This document shows, one piece after another, positions 1-9,930 of a stretch of 64,000 nucleotides of DNA; the first letter of the stretch is position 1, and every line of letters begins with the position of its first letter. The stretch spans positions 3,906,001 to 3,970,000 of the forward strand of contig NZ_CP012938.1 of the NCBI RefSeq assembly GCF_001314995.1, read 5' to 3'. The position numbers and the translations under genes are program-made. This DNA is from Bacteroides ovatus (GTDB lineage: Bacteria > Bacteroidota > Bacteroidia > Bacteroidales > Bacteroidaceae). The notes beneath the pieces are model-generated. The model had not been told where the DNA came from and did no database searches. It saw only the letters and a list, made by a program, of their open reading frames with translations.

Positions 1-2601
1 GTTATTGTAGTAACCACCAAAAAGGGAAAAGCCGGTGTCAGCAAAATCAGCTACACCGGTGAATTTACAACTCGTATGATTCCCAGTTATAAAGAATTCA
101 ATATCATGAATTCACAGGAACAAATGGGAATCTATAAAGAAATGGAACAAAAAGGATGGCTCAACAATAGCGATACTTACCGTGCAAAAGATAGCGGAGT
201 GTATGGACGTATGTATCAGTTAATCAATCAATACAATCCGGTTACAGGACAATTCGGGCTTGCCAACACTCCGGAAGCACGTAACGCTTACCTGCGTGAA
301 GCGGAAATGAGAAATACCGACTGGTTTGATACTTTATTTTCCAACAATATCACACAAAATCATTCTGTCAGTATCACTTCCGGAACAGAAAAATCTTCAT
401 TCTATGCTTCATTAAGTGCCATGTCAGACCCGGGGTGGTACAAGCAAAGTGAAGTAAAACGCTATACAGCTAATTTAAATACAACATATAATATATATAA
501 GAATTTATCTATAAATTTAATATCCAGTGCTTCCTACCGTAAGCAGAAAGCGCCCGGAACACTGAGTTCTGAAGTGAATGCAGCTAGTGGAGAAGTCACC
601 CGTCAATTTGACATCAATCCATATTCGTATGCACTAAACACATCACGCGCATTGGATCCGGCAGTCAACTATACAGCTAACTACGCACCATTCAATATCC
701 TTCATGAATTGGATAACAATTATATGGACTTAAACGTAGTTGACGTTAAATTCCAAGGAGAAGTAAAATGGAAAGCACTTCCAGAATTAGAGCTTAGCGC
801 ATTAGGAGCAGTCAGATATCAAGCTTCTTCGCAAGAACATAATATTAAAGACCACTCGAATCAGGCAACAGCATATCGCACAGGAATGGATGACGCCACT
901 ATTCGTGACAACAATAATTTACTCTACACCAACCCCGACAATCCTTATGCTTTACCCATCAGCATACTGCCGGAAGGCGGTATTTACCAGCGTAAGGACT
1001 ATCGCATGCTGGGAGTAGACTTTCGTGCCACAGCATCCTGGAATCATTTATTTGCAGAAAAGCATATAACCAATCTTTTCGCTGGTATGGAGGTGAATGA
1101 TTTAAAACGCATGCAGAATTATTTTCAAGGATGGGGAATGCAATATACAATGGGCGAAATTCCATCGTACGTATATGAATTTTTCAAGAAAGGTATTGAG
1201 TCCGGTGAAAATTATTATGGATTAAACCATACCACAACAAGGAGTGTAGCAGGTTTTGCCAATGCAACCTATTCGTATGATGGCCGTTATACAGTAAACG
1301 GAACATTCCGCTATGAAGGCACCAACCGCATGGGAAAAAGCCGTTCTTCCCGCTGGTTACCTACATGGAATATTTCAGGAGCATGGAATGTACATGAAGA
1401 AAATTTCTTCGAAACACTCAGCTCAGTGCTGTCACATTTGACATTCAAAGCATCCTACTCTTTAACTGCCGACAGAGGTCCGGAATATGTAACAAATTCA
1501 CATGCCATAATCACCAGCTATTCACCATTTCGCCCTTTCACCAGCGGACAGGAAACCGGACTTTATGTATCCGACCCCGAAAATAGCGAATTGACTTACG
1601 AAAAGAAGCATGAATTAAACATCGGTGCTGATATGGGATTCTTAGACAACCGGATCAATTTCTCAATCGACTGGTATAAACGCAACAACTATGACCTGAT
1701 TGGTATAACTCCGACACAAGGAGTAGGTGGTTCTATTTATAAATATGCCAATATAGCCTCCATGAAGTCACATGGTATTGAATTCACCATCTCAAGCAAG
1801 AATATCCAATCGAAAGACTTCTCATGGAATACAGATTTCATCTTTTCCAAAGCAAAAAATGAAGTGACCGAGCTTAACGCCCGTTCCAGCGTGATGGATC
1901 TGGTTTCAGGCTATGGTTTTGCGCGTCAGGGCTACCCGGTGCGTGGTTTGTTCTCTATCCCATTTGTCGGCTTAAGTTCAAATGGTATCCCAATGTATAA
2001 TATCAATGGAAAAATAACCAGTACTGATATTGATTTCCAAACACGTGACAATATAGACTATCTAAAATATGAAGGTCCCACTGATCCTACTATAACAGGT
2101 AGCTTTGGTAATATCTTCACCTATAAAGCATTCAAACTAAATGTATTTATCACCTATTCATTTGGTAATGTAGTACGTTTAAATCCGTGCTTCAATTATC
2201 AATACAGTGACTTATCCTCTATGCCCCGTGAATTCAAAAATCGCTGGACAGTTCCGGGTGATGAGAAGCATACCAATATCCCTGCCATCATTTCCAAACG
2301 TCAATATGAAGATAATAAAGATTTGATGTATGCATATAATGCCTATAATTACTCTACAGAACGAATTGCCAAAGGAGACTTTATTCGTATGAAAGAAATT
2401 TCCTTGTCCTATGATTTTCCAAAATCATGGATTACATCAGCAAAGATATCCAATTTATCTTTGAAACTTCAGGCTACCAATTTATTCCTAATCTACGCAG
2501 ATAAGAAGCTAAACGGACAGGACCCGGAATTCTTCAATACCGGTGGAGTTGCCTCCCCTGTACCTCGTCAGTTCACATTAACTCTTAGATTAGGATTTTA
2601 A
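1..2601 (+). CDS. SusC-like TonB-dependent receptor, 3' part (5' end outside window)
   Basis: This is an outer-membrane TonB-dependent transporter of the SusC/RagA family, which imports glycans or peptides with its SusD partner. The reading frame is open from base 1, so the ATG at 76 is internal and the gene starts before the window. The first residues, VIVVTTKKGK, are the end of the plug domain typical of SusC proteins. The remaining ~860 residues are an aromatic-rich beta-barrel, with the usual late segment GDFIRMKEISLSYDFPKSW and a C-terminus ending in FTLTLRLGF, a normal barrel end. A SusD gene follows 20 nt downstream and five further lipoproteins follow in the same direction, so this is one operon. 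The carboxypeptidase-like N-terminal domain and the promoter cannot be seen. The substrate is unknown, and the lack of any glycoside hydrolase in the visible operon makes a proteinaceous or glycoprotein ligand possible (inference). Confidence 0.95.
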   Translation, partial: VIVVTTKKGKAGVSKISYTGEFTTRMIPSYKEFNIMNSQEQMGIYKEMEQKGWLNNSDTYRAKDSGVYGRMYQLINQYNPVTGQFGLANTPEARNAYLREAEMRNTDWFDTLFSNNITQNHSVSITSGTEKSSFYASLSAMSDPGWYKQSEVKRYTANLNTTYNIYKNLSINLISSASYRKQKAPGTLSSEVNAASGEVTRQFDINPYSYALNTSRALDPAVNYTANYAPFNILHELDNNYMDLNVVDVKFQGEVKWKALPELELSALGAVRYQASSQEHNIKDHSNQATAYRTGMDDATIRDNNNLLYTNPDNPYALPISILPEGGIYQRKDYRMLGVDFRATASWNHLFAEKHITNLFAGMEVNDLKRMQNYFQGWGMQYTMGEIPSYVYEFFKKGIESGENYYGLNHTTTRSVAGFANATYSYDGRYTVNGTFRYEGTNRMGKSRSSRWLPTWNISGAWNVHEENFFETLSSVLSHLTFKASYSLTADRGPEYVTNSHAIITSYSPFRPFTSGQETGLYVSDPENSELTYEKKHELNIGADMGFLDNRINFSIDWYKRNNYDLIGITPTQGVGGSIYKYANIASMKSHGIEFTISSKNIQSKDFSWNTDFIFSKAKNEVTELNARSSVMDLVSGYGFARQGYPVRGLFSIPFVGLSSNGIPMYNINGKITSTDIDFQTRDNIDYLKYEGPTDPTITGSFGNIFTYKAFKLNVFITYSFGNVVRLNPCFNYQYSDLSSMPREFKNRWTVPGDEKHTNIPAIISKRQYEDNKDLMYAYNAYNYSTERIAKGDFIRMKEISLSYDFPKSWITSAKISNLSLKLQATNLFLIYADKKLNGQDPEFFNTGGVASPVPRQFTLTLRLGF

Positions 2602-2621
2602 CCATTCAGATAATTATAAAA

Positions 2622-4193
2622 ATGATGAAATATAAAAACGTATTATATACAGCAGTCATTTCAACCTTATGCCTGGGAATAACCTCCTGTAGTGATTTTT
2701 TGGATGAAATGCCGGACAACCGAACTGAGCTAACTACCGAAGAGAGCATTACCAAAGTATTGGTATCTGCATACCCAATGACCACCAACTGTCATATAGG
2801 CGAATTCTACAGTGACAACATTGATGAAAATAGTAAAGCATACAGCTATCTTTTCCGGTTAAACGAGCACTTGTATCGCTGGCAGCAAACCACTGAAGAG
2901 AATCAAGACTCACCTCATGCCTTATGGAATGATTGTTATAACTCGATTGCATCGGCCAACCAAGCCCTGGCAGCCATCGAGCAAATGGGAAACCCTCAAT
3001 CATTGTCAGCACAAAGAGGTGAAGCTCTAATATGTCGCGCATATAATCATTTCGTACTAGCTACCACATTCTGCAAAGCGTATGGTACAAATGCAGATAA
3101 AGACCTAGGTATACCTTACATAAAGGAACCGGAAACATCTGTAAATCCACAATACTCACGCGGAACTGTTGCTGAAGTCTATCAAAATATCGCAGCCGAT
3201 TTAGAAGAAGGATTGCCTCTAATCGACGACAATATTTACTCACGAGTGAAATATCATTTTAATAAAAAGGCTGCCTATGCATTTGCTGCCCGCTTTTATC
3301 TATATTACACACAGCCGGATTTTTCTAACTGCCAGAAGGTTATCAATTATGCCAATATAGTACTCGGCACGAATGCTTCCCAATATTTACGTGACTGGGC
3401 TGCATTAGGAGCTTTATCTCCCAACAAGAACATACAGCCGAACGCTTATGTAGATGCAGATAATCGGGCAAATCTACTGGTAATATCAGCAGCTTCATAT
3501 TGGCCATTGGTTTCCGATCCGGGTTATGCCAACTGTGAAAGATACTGCATGAATAATATTACTGCCTCGGAAAGTTGTAAATCCGAAGGTCCATGGGGAG
3601 ACCAGTCAAGCTACCACCAAATCCCATTTGCGCCTGGTGGCTCTATCAAGAACGGATTCCGCCGTTTAGTCATCTATCAGCAGTTCACATCAGGCAACAG
3701 CTGGGTCGGTTATATGCTGTATCCTGCTTTCACTACCGATGAAGCATTACTTTGCCGGGCTGAAGCTTACACATTACTAAAACGTTACGACGAAGCTGCA
3801 GCCGATATAGACGCCTGGCAGAAAGCCTTTACGAAAAATACACAAACCTTGTCCAAAGAGACAATCAATGATTTTTATGCTCAATTAAAATATTACACAC
3901 CGGAAGCCCCGACGGTAAAAAAGGAATTGCATCCGGATTTTGTAATAGAAAAAGGAATGCAAGAGAATCTGATACACTGTATTCTACATGCGAGACGCCT
4001 GTTAACTTTAGAAGAGGGACTTAGATGGCAAGATATAAAGCGCTATGGCATTGTAATCTACCGCCGCTATTATGAAGGTTATACCTTGGTGAATATCACC
4101 GACAAGATGGACACGAATGACCCCAGACGTGCAATTCAGCTACCGTCCAGTGTCATTACGGCAGGTATGCAACCAAATCCAAGAAATGACTAA
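2622..4193 (+). CDS. SusD/RagB-like outer-membrane nutrient-binding lipoprotein
   Basis: This is the surface lid of the upstream SusC transporter; SusD-type proteins are helical TPR-fold lipoproteins that bind the substrate over the barrel. The N-terminus has a signal peptide with the lipobox LGITSC, followed by SDFLDEMPDN, the classical start of a mature SusD. The conserved early stretch (SANQALAAIEQ, then GEALICRAYNHFVLA) and the C-terminal pattern EEGLRWQDIKRYG are both present. The length of 523 aa is normal. Two ATGs stand in tandem at 2622 and 2625, so the exact start is uncertain by one codon. It lies 20 nt after SusC and 21 nt before the metallohydrolase gene, which indicates co-transcription. 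The substrate cannot be read from the sequence. Confidence 0.95.
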   Translation: MMKYKNVLYTAVISTLCLGITSCSDFLDEMPDNRTELTTEESITKVLVSAYPMTTNCHIGEFYSDNIDENSKAYSYLFRLNEHLYRWQQTTEENQDSPHALWNDCYNSIASANQALAAIEQMGNPQSLSAQRGEALICRAYNHFVLATTFCKAYGTNADKDLGIPYIKEPETSVNPQYSRGTVAEVYQNIAADLEEGLPLIDDNIYSRVKYHFNKKAAYAFAARFYLYYTQPDFSNCQKVINYANIVLGTNASQYLRDWAALGALSPNKNIQPNAYVDADNRANLLVISAASYWPLVSDPGYANCERYCMNNITASESCKSEGPWGDQSSYHQIPFAPGGSIKNGFRRLVIYQQFTSGNSWVGYMLYPAFTTDEALLCRAEAYTLLKRYDEAAADIDAWQKAFTKNTQTLSKETINDFYAQLKYYTPEAPTVKKELHPDFVIEKGMQENLIHCILHARRLLTLEEGLRWQDIKRYGIVIYRRYYEGYTLVNITDKMDTNDPRRAIQLPSSVITAGMQPNPRND

Positions 4194-4214
4194 CTAACTT
4201 AAGGAGGGAAAAAT

Positions 4215-5111
4215 ATGAAGAAATACATCATATATAGTTTAATCATAACACTAACCTGCGGACTGGGAGCTTGCAACAACGACGAGGGCGTGGACAAAGC
4301 AAACAGCATCTTCTCTACAGAAGAAGTAGAACGCAGCCCATTCGACAACTGGATATTGGGTAATTACACCCATCCGTACAACATTGCATTGAAATATCGC
4401 ATGGAAGATAACGAGAGCGATATGACACATGTATTAGCTCCTGCCGACTATAAAAAATCCGTAGTACTGGCTAAAATTATCAAACATGTATGGCTGGAAG
4501 CATACGATGAAGCGACCGGTAATCCGGACTTCTTACGTCAATACATCCCCAAGACCATTCACTTTATCGGCTCTCCTGCCTATGAAGACAATGGCACCAT
4601 GGTATTGGGAACGGCAGAAGGTGGTATGAAAATTACATTATACAATGTAAATGACATCAATCCTGATAAAATAGATATCAATCTGCTAAACGAATACTAT
4701 TTCCAAACAATGCATCATGAGTTCGCCCACATCCTGCATCAAACCAAAAACTATGATCCGGCATTTGATCGTATCACAGAAAATGCCTATATCGGCAGCG
4801 ACTGGTATATGGTGGGAGCTAACCGCAATGCATGGCAACAAGGATTTGTCACTTCCTACGCAATGAGTGAATCACGTGAAGATTTTGTTGAAAACATTGC
4901 GGTGTACGTCACAAATACAGAAGACTACTGGAATAATATGCTACAAAATGCCGGTGAAAGCGGTCGTGCACTTATCAAACAGAAATTCGAAATAGTCTAT
5001 AGTTACATGGAACAAACCTGGGGAATCAATCTGGACGAATTACGCGACATCGTTCTACGCCGCCAAGATGATATAGCAAACGGCAATGTAGACTTAAGTA
5101 TTATTGAATAA
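4215..5111 (+). CDS. Substrate import-associated zinc metallohydrolase lipoprotein (HExxH)
   Basis: This 298-aa lipoprotein has the lipobox LGAC and a zincin motif HHEFAH at residues 167-172 (H168, E169, H172 as HExxH). A downstream segment, SESREDFVENIAVYV, could supply the third metal ligand. It fits the family annotated as substrate import-associated zinc metallohydrolase lipoproteins, which occur next to SusC/SusD pairs in Bacteroidetes. The family's actual substrate is not established, and I infer a cell-surface peptidase or amidase that prepares material for import. A strong Shine-Dalgarno-like AAGGAGG stands just before the ATG, unusual in Bacteroides, where such sites are weak. The stop lies 3 nt before the next ATG, so the genes are tightly coupled. 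Confidence 0.85.
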   Translation: MKKYIIYSLIITLTCGLGACNNDEGVDKANSIFSTEEVERSPFDNWILGNYTHPYNIALKYRMEDNESDMTHVLAPADYKKSVVLAKIIKHVWLEAYDEATGNPDFLRQYIPKTIHFIGSPAYEDNGTMVLGTAEGGMKITLYNVNDINPDKIDINLLNEYYFQTMHHEFAHILHQTKNYDPAFDRITENAYIGSDWYMVGANRNAWQQGFVTSYAMSESREDFVENIAVYVTNTEDYWNNMLQNAGESGRALIKQKFEIVYSYMEQTWGINLDELRDIVLRRQDDIANGNVDLSIIE

Positions 5112-5114
5112 ACT

Positions 5115-6440
5115 ATGAAAATTATGAAGAAATATCTATCAATATACACACTTCTGGCATTGACTTGCATTGTATTACAATCTTGTCTTTTCTCTGAAGA
5201 AGAAATATTCGACGAATCATCCGCCAACAGAGCTACAGCCGATGTAATAAAATGTCAGGAGATTCTTAAAGATGTTCCGAACGGATGGAAACTGGAATAT
5301 TACATAGGAAGCAACTATTCTGCAGGTGCAGTCACCCTACTAATGAAATTTGATGGAAAACAGGTAGAAATGGCGTCGGAAGCAGGAGCAGAAGGTTACA
5401 AGCCGGGTACCATAATAACCTCCCTGTATCAAGTTAAATCGGAACAAAGCACTATGCTCACTTTCGACTCATACAACCAGCTGATCCACATGTTTTCAGG
5501 TCCTTTAGGCCTGAACATGAACGTGGGAGGAGATTATGAGTTTATTATCATGAGCGCAACTCCCGACAAGGTTATTCTACAAGGAAAAAAATATAAAAAT
5601 ATAATGGAAATGACGCCTATGCCCAAAGATATACCATGGCGTATCCAGCTTGAGGATATCATTAACATCGAGAAAGATGCTTTTCTGAATACATATCGCA
5701 TGGAGAAAGGGGGCCAAGTACTGAACTACTTTATACGTGACAATGGCACAATGTCTACATTCTCCGTTTACAGTACCGATTATAGCAGTGCAGAAAGTTT
5801 ACCATATATTTATACAGAAAAAGGGCTGAAGTTACAGTCTCCATATAATGTCAACGGAGTTGAAGTCCAGCACTTCAAATGGGATAAAAAGTCCAGGCTA
5901 TTTGTTTGTACCGATGCAGATGCAACGGATATTGTATTAAAAGAGTATTATCCCGAAAACTATCTGCAATATGAAGACTATATCGGTACCTACACTGCAA
6001 CGGTTGACGATTACGATGAAGGTCCAACTTCACAATCTGTAACCATCACTCCTAAAGTCAGAGGAGAAAGTTATACTCTGAAAAGTATTGGCGGATTCAA
6101 CTTCACTCTTCTGTATGACAAAGCCAGCGGAAAACTGATCTTAGATTCACAAAGTATAAGTCCGGTTTCTTCATCGTCTTACTACTTTGCGTGTGCGGCA
6201 GGTGTAGAAGGATATGCTCACACAGAATTAAGTTTGCCTTCACGTCTACGCAGCGGATTGGTAAATGTAACGGCAAATACCAACCCTTTCACTTTTTACT
6301 TTGCGGATAAAGCAAGCCAGGAAAATACATTATTGATAATCTGGGCTTATTCCTCTGATGAATATTCAACTTCAGGACTAATGGGTTACTGGAGCTGGTA
6401 TAACTCAATCTTAATGGAAAAAGAAAACGAAGGTAATTAA
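5115..6440 (+). CDS. DUF4302 family lipoprotein
   Basis: This 441-aa lipoprotein has a signal peptide ending in the lipobox LQSC (mature N-terminus CLFSEEEIFDES). The segment SANRATADVIKCQEIL, then DVPNGWKLEYYIG, is characteristic of the DUF4302 family, which is found almost only in Bacteroidetes SusCD operons. The family has no known enzymatic activity, and it probably sits at the outer-membrane surface as a binding or scaffold partner of the transporter (inference). An in-frame ATG at 5124 (MKKYLSIY) is an equally good start and gives a more typical signal peptide. It sits 3 nt after the metallohydrolase gene and 7 nt before the BACON gene. Confidence 0.85.
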   Translation: MKIMKKYLSIYTLLALTCIVLQSCLFSEEEIFDESSANRATADVIKCQEILKDVPNGWKLEYYIGSNYSAGAVTLLMKFDGKQVEMASEAGAEGYKPGTIITSLYQVKSEQSTMLTFDSYNQLIHMFSGPLGLNMNVGGDYEFIIMSATPDKVILQGKKYKNIMEMTPMPKDIPWRIQLEDIINIEKDAFLNTYRMEKGGQVLNYFIRDNGTMSTFSVYSTDYSSAESLPYIYTEKGLKLQSPYNVNGVEVQHFKWDKKSRLFVCTDADATDIVLKEYYPENYLQYEDYIGTYTATVDDYDEGPTSQSVTITPKVRGESYTLKSIGGFNFTLLYDKASGKLILDSQSISPVSSSSYYFACAAGVEGYAHTELSLPSRLRSGLVNVTANTNPFTFYFADKASQENTLLIIWAYSSDEYSTSGLMGYWSWYNSILMEKENEGN

Positions 6441-6447
6441 TACAATT

Positions 6448-7488
6448 ATGAGAAAGTTTTTTAATATATTCTTATTTGTACTTTGCACCATAGCAATAGC
6501 GGGATGCAATGATACGGAAAGCAGCGAATCCAGGTTAGAGATCAAAGCTGTAAATACTAATTTCCAAGCGACTGGAGGAAAAGGCTACATACAACTTCAG
6601 GCAACAGGCAATATAACAGCAGATGTTAATGCCGACTGGTGTGTGCTGAAAGAAGTAAACCCCAATGAAGTAGTATTCGAAGTAAAAGAAAACACCGGAT
6701 ACTCTGGTAGAAATGCTTTATTGACAATCAGTAACGGAGTAGAAAAAAAGGCGTTCAATATCAATCAATCCGGAGCTGTTTTCATCTTCGGTAAAGACGA
6801 GTGGATGCTCCGCACCGACAATAAAGCAGCTACGCTACCTATAAAATTACAAAGTTCTTTCGATTATACAATAGACATACCCGCAGAAGCTCAAGAATGG
6901 TTGTCATTTGAACAGAATGCGAAGGGAATAAATTTCAAGGTAAAAGAAAATACCTCCGGAAAAATGAGAGGAGCTATTGTCAATGTGGCAGCAAAAGACA
7001 GATCGGCTTCTTATCAGGTAATACAATATGATGTTGACGAACTTACCGGAACATGGCAAGGCATGTTTTCAGACGGGCAAATGAATTACGGCTTGAAAGA
7101 TGTCATCATTGAAAAACAGGAAGACGGAACATACCTGCTTTCAAACATTCTAACCGGATTGCCTTACAAACTGAAAGCAAAAGCCATAGACAATTGCCTG
7201 GCTTTTGGGGCCGGTCAAAACCTAGGAGTCTTCGAGGACAATTTATATCTCTCATTCGAAATTCTTAGCTCTGACCTATATTATGTAAAAGATCCTTCTG
7301 TAACAATCTCATTAGGCCCCGTAATGTTAACAGACGGAACATTCGTTTTCGCTTTTTCCGGAATAAAAGAGAGTGATCCTTTCGGTTTTGTTTTCCGGGT
7401 ATATGAAGATGCAAAACTACAGAAGGTTATAGACAATCTGTCCATTTTTATTAATTGTATTCTATTTAAAGAAGACATAATCCAATAA
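6448..7488 (+). CDS. BACON-domain lipoprotein
   Basis: This 346-aa lipoprotein (lipobox IAGC) has two Ig-like BACON-type repeats in its first half. Their hallmarks are WCVLKEVNPNEVVFEVKENTG and the following repeat ending in EWLSFEQNAKGINFKVKENTSGK, where ENTG and ENTSG mark the end strand of each domain. BACON domains are associated with carbohydrate or mucin binding or act as spacers that lift partner domains off the membrane. The C-terminal ~150 residues (from about 200, TGTWQGMF onward) form a beta-rich domain I do not recognise. It is translationally close to its neighbours (7 nt and 3 nt gaps) and belongs to the SusCD operon. A surface-exposed binding protein is the most likely role. 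Confidence 0.8.
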   Translation: MRKFFNIFLFVLCTIAIAGCNDTESSESRLEIKAVNTNFQATGGKGYIQLQATGNITADVNADWCVLKEVNPNEVVFEVKENTGYSGRNALLTISNGVEKKAFNINQSGAVFIFGKDEWMLRTDNKAATLPIKLQSSFDYTIDIPAEAQEWLSFEQNAKGINFKVKENTSGKMRGAIVNVAAKDRSASYQVIQYDVDELTGTWQGMFSDGQMNYGLKDVIIEKQEDGTYLLSNILTGLPYKLKAKAIDNCLAFGAGQNLGVFEDNLYLSFEILSSDLYYVKDPSVTISLGPVMLTDGTFVFAFSGIKESDPFGFVFRVYEDAKLQKVIDNLSIFINCILFKEDIIQ

Positions 7489-7491
7489 CAT

Positions 7492-8625
7492 ATGAAAAAG
7501 ATACTATTAACTAGCTTTATCGTGGCATTAGGATTACTTGGTGCAAGCTGTAAAGATGACAACAGCACCGCAGGCGGAGGAGGAGAAATACTTCCAGACC
7601 AACAGGTAAGCTGTGAGATATTTATGCCGACTAACGGAGAAACCGTTATAATATCAGACAAACTGATTATCAGAGGAGAAGGAACGACTAACTATGGTAA
7701 AATTATCTCCGCTGAACTTAAAGTAGGAGGAGAAGTTATTACCGACATAAGTTCGGTTCCATTCTATTATGAATATACTTTCCCCAAGGAAGCTGAACCA
7801 GGAGAGTTGAAAATTGAATTAGCAGTCAAAGGAGATCATGAAGGCAGTGCTTTGGCAACTATTACTGTCACAACAGAACTCGGTGACAGACCTGCACCAC
7901 CTCAATATGGAGAAGACCTCACAGATACACGTGATGGAAATGTATACAAGACGATACAACTTGCAGAACAAATCTGGATGGCAGAGAATTTACGTTATTT
8001 ACCGGAACAGAATTTTGATATATCTTCAACAGCGCCCAAATATTATGTTATGTTCGACAGTGATATCAAAACAGACTTGGGAAAAGCTTATTTAAAAGCT
8101 TATGGAGCCTACTATAACTTACCTGCAGCACTTCAAGGTGAAACAGCATTAGGAGAAGATGAAACACGGAATATAAAAGGTGTTTGTCCTGACGGATGGC
8201 ATATTCCTTCACAAAAAGAATGGCAGACATTATCTAAATATGTTTTAGACTCCGGCATGGCCGCTATCATGAATGATGGTCAGGTAGACGAAACAGCAAT
8301 AGCAAAAGCTTTAGCTTCAACAACAATGTGGATGCTGCCGGAATATACAGAAATAGAACCTCAACCAACTTGGGTTGGCGTAGAAATGGAAAAGAATAAT
8401 GCAACCTTATTCAACGGTCTACCCATCGGATTCCGTGCATGTGCAGGTGACGAAGACTGGATGCATTCCTGCTACAGTGCCGGCTGGTGGAGTTCGACAG
8501 CTGGAGTACAAATGGGACCTGAATTCGGTATCACCGTACGTTTATGGTCAGACCTCCACACATTTGTAACCAATGCAGAATTCAATCCGGGAGTAGGTCT
8601 TCCTGTCCGTTGCATCAAAGATTAA
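7492..8625 (+). CDS. FISUMP-domain lipoprotein (first of two tandem paralogues)
   Basis: This is a 377-aa lipoprotein with lipobox GASC. Residues ~40-125 are an Ig-like domain (CEIFMPTNGETV onward). The C-terminal ~240 residues are a Fibrobacter succinogenes major paralogous (FISUMP, TIGR02145-type) domain. The diagnostic signs are DTRDGNVYKTIQLAEQIWMAEN, then GVCPDGWHIPSQKEW, GWWSST, and the end GLPVRCIKD. FISUMP domains occur in secreted proteins of fibre-degrading Bacteroidetes and Fibrobacteres, and their role is unproven, with adhesion or binding usually suggested. The gene is 3 nt after the BACON gene and 36 nt before a paralogue with the same architecture, indicating local duplication. 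Confidence 0.85.
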   Translation: MKKILLTSFIVALGLLGASCKDDNSTAGGGGEILPDQQVSCEIFMPTNGETVIISDKLIIRGEGTTNYGKIISAELKVGGEVITDISSVPFYYEYTFPKEAEPGELKIELAVKGDHEGSALATITVTTELGDRPAPPQYGEDLTDTRDGNVYKTIQLAEQIWMAENLRYLPEQNFDISSTAPKYYVMFDSDIKTDLGKAYLKAYGAYYNLPAALQGETALGEDETRNIKGVCPDGWHIPSQKEWQTLSKYVLDSGMAAIMNDGQVDETAIAKALASTTMWMLPEYTEIEPQPTWVGVEMEKNNATLFNGLPIGFRACAGDEDWMHSCYSAGWWSSTAGVQMGPEFGITVRLWSDLHTFVTNAEFNPGVGLPVRCIKD

Positions 8626-8661
8626 CGATTATATTATTACTCACTAAATATAAATATATTT

Positions 8662-9789
8662 ATGAAAAAATTTGGATTCTTTTTATTCGCAGTCTTAGGA
8701 CTAATTGCTTGTGGTGACGACAACAACGATCCTACTCCCGAGCAACACGTTACATGCTCCATATCTGCACCTGCTGAAGGAGCTACGGTAAACATTGCAG
8801 AAAAAATGACAATCAAAGGAGAAGCTACGATTGACTTTGGTGAAATCTCAAACGTCACATTAAAAGTAGGAGGCAAAGCTATATCAGAAGTTACCGCAGT
8901 GCCTTTTAGCTATGATTATACATTTGAAGCTAACCAAACCGAAGGAGCATTAAAAATTGAATTAACTGTCAAAGGTGATCAAGGAACAATGGCTACAAGC
9001 GAAGTTAACATCACTCTGACAAAGCCGGAACCCACTCCTGAACCAGGCGAAGGAGAAATGGTTGATTCACGTGACAACCATGTATACAAAACCGTAGAAA
9101 TCGGTGAGCAGACATGGATGGCTGAAAATCTAGCTTATTTACCTAAAGTAAATAAACCTGCTGCTGCCGCTACTTGCGAAGGAGAACCTCTTTATTTCGT
9201 TTATGACTACGATGGTGAAGATGTAAATGCCGCAAAAAATACTGAAACATACAAAACATATGGAGTTCTATATAATTGGTATGCTGCAATGAATAAAGAA
9301 AATGAAGAAGGGAAGGACGCAGATGCTGTACCAAGTGGAGTACAAGGAATCTGTCCAAGTGGATGGCACCTACCTAGTAAAGCAGAGTGGAAAATATTAG
9401 AAAATTTTGTAGCTGAACAATTACCCCCTGTTGAAGGAGATGTATGGGAAGATGATTTTGGAGACAAACACTCTGATCCAAATTGCAAGAATGTTTGGTC
9501 AGCATTAGCAGGTCTTGAAGGATGGAGTGCTTCCGGAAACTCCGACATGAACCCTGACTTGGCAAATGGACCTCGTAATACTTACGGACTTACAATTATT
9601 CCTTCCGGGCAATGCTATCAAACAGGAAGCTTTGGCTGGTCAGAAAGTGGTGCTGACTTCTGGACCACAGAAATGCAAAGCCAAGGAGCAGGAAATATTA
9701 CTTTTAGTAATAATAGCTATGGAATAACTTATTCTAAATATGGAATAACCCCCAAACGTGGTTTTCCTATACGCTGTATAAAAGACTAA
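8662..9789 (+). CDS. FISUMP-domain lipoprotein (second of two tandem paralogues)
   Basis: This 375-aa lipoprotein (lipobox LIAC) has the same Ig-like plus FISUMP architecture as its upstream neighbour. The shared phrases are NVTLKVGGKAISEVTAVPFSYDYTF, DSRDNHVYKTVEIGEQTWMAEN, GICPSGWHLPSKAEW and the terminal FPIRCIKD. The central part is longer and different (VEGDVWEDDFGDK, NTYGLTIIPSG), so the two copies have diverged mainly in the loops of the FISUMP domain, where a ligand could bind. The 36-nt gap and the hairpin terminator 33 nt after its stop make it the last gene of the operon. A surface binding role is inferred, and no catalytic motif is visible. Confidence 0.85.
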   Translation: MKKFGFFLFAVLGLIACGDDNNDPTPEQHVTCSISAPAEGATVNIAEKMTIKGEATIDFGEISNVTLKVGGKAISEVTAVPFSYDYTFEANQTEGALKIELTVKGDQGTMATSEVNITLTKPEPTPEPGEGEMVDSRDNHVYKTVEIGEQTWMAENLAYLPKVNKPAAAATCEGEPLYFVYDYDGEDVNAAKNTETYKTYGVLYNWYAAMNKENEEGKDADAVPSGVQGICPSGWHLPSKAEWKILENFVAEQLPPVEGDVWEDDFGDKHSDPNCKNVWSALAGLEGWSASGNSDMNPDLANGPRNTYGLTIIPSGQCYQTGSFGWSESGADFWTTEMQSQGAGNITFSNNSYGITYSKYGITPKRGFPIRCIKD

Positions 9790-9821
9790 TTTAATAATAT
9801 AAATCTCTCTTAAGTATACAT

Positions 9822-9853
9822 AGAGGTGTGTCGGGATGACATGCCTCTTTTTC
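9822..9853 (+). terminator. Rho-independent terminator of the first SusCD operon
   Basis: AGAGGTGTGTC pairs with GACATGCCTCT (11 bp, two of them G-U) around the loop GGGAT and is followed by TTTTCTGTTT. It lies 33 nt after the last FISUMP gene. Confidence 0.85.
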
Positions 9854-9930
9854 TGTTTATAAATAATCAAGCAATATTTCTCTATCGACTTAATACTTCA
9901 CAGAAAAGCAAATCAAAAAATAAACAGACC

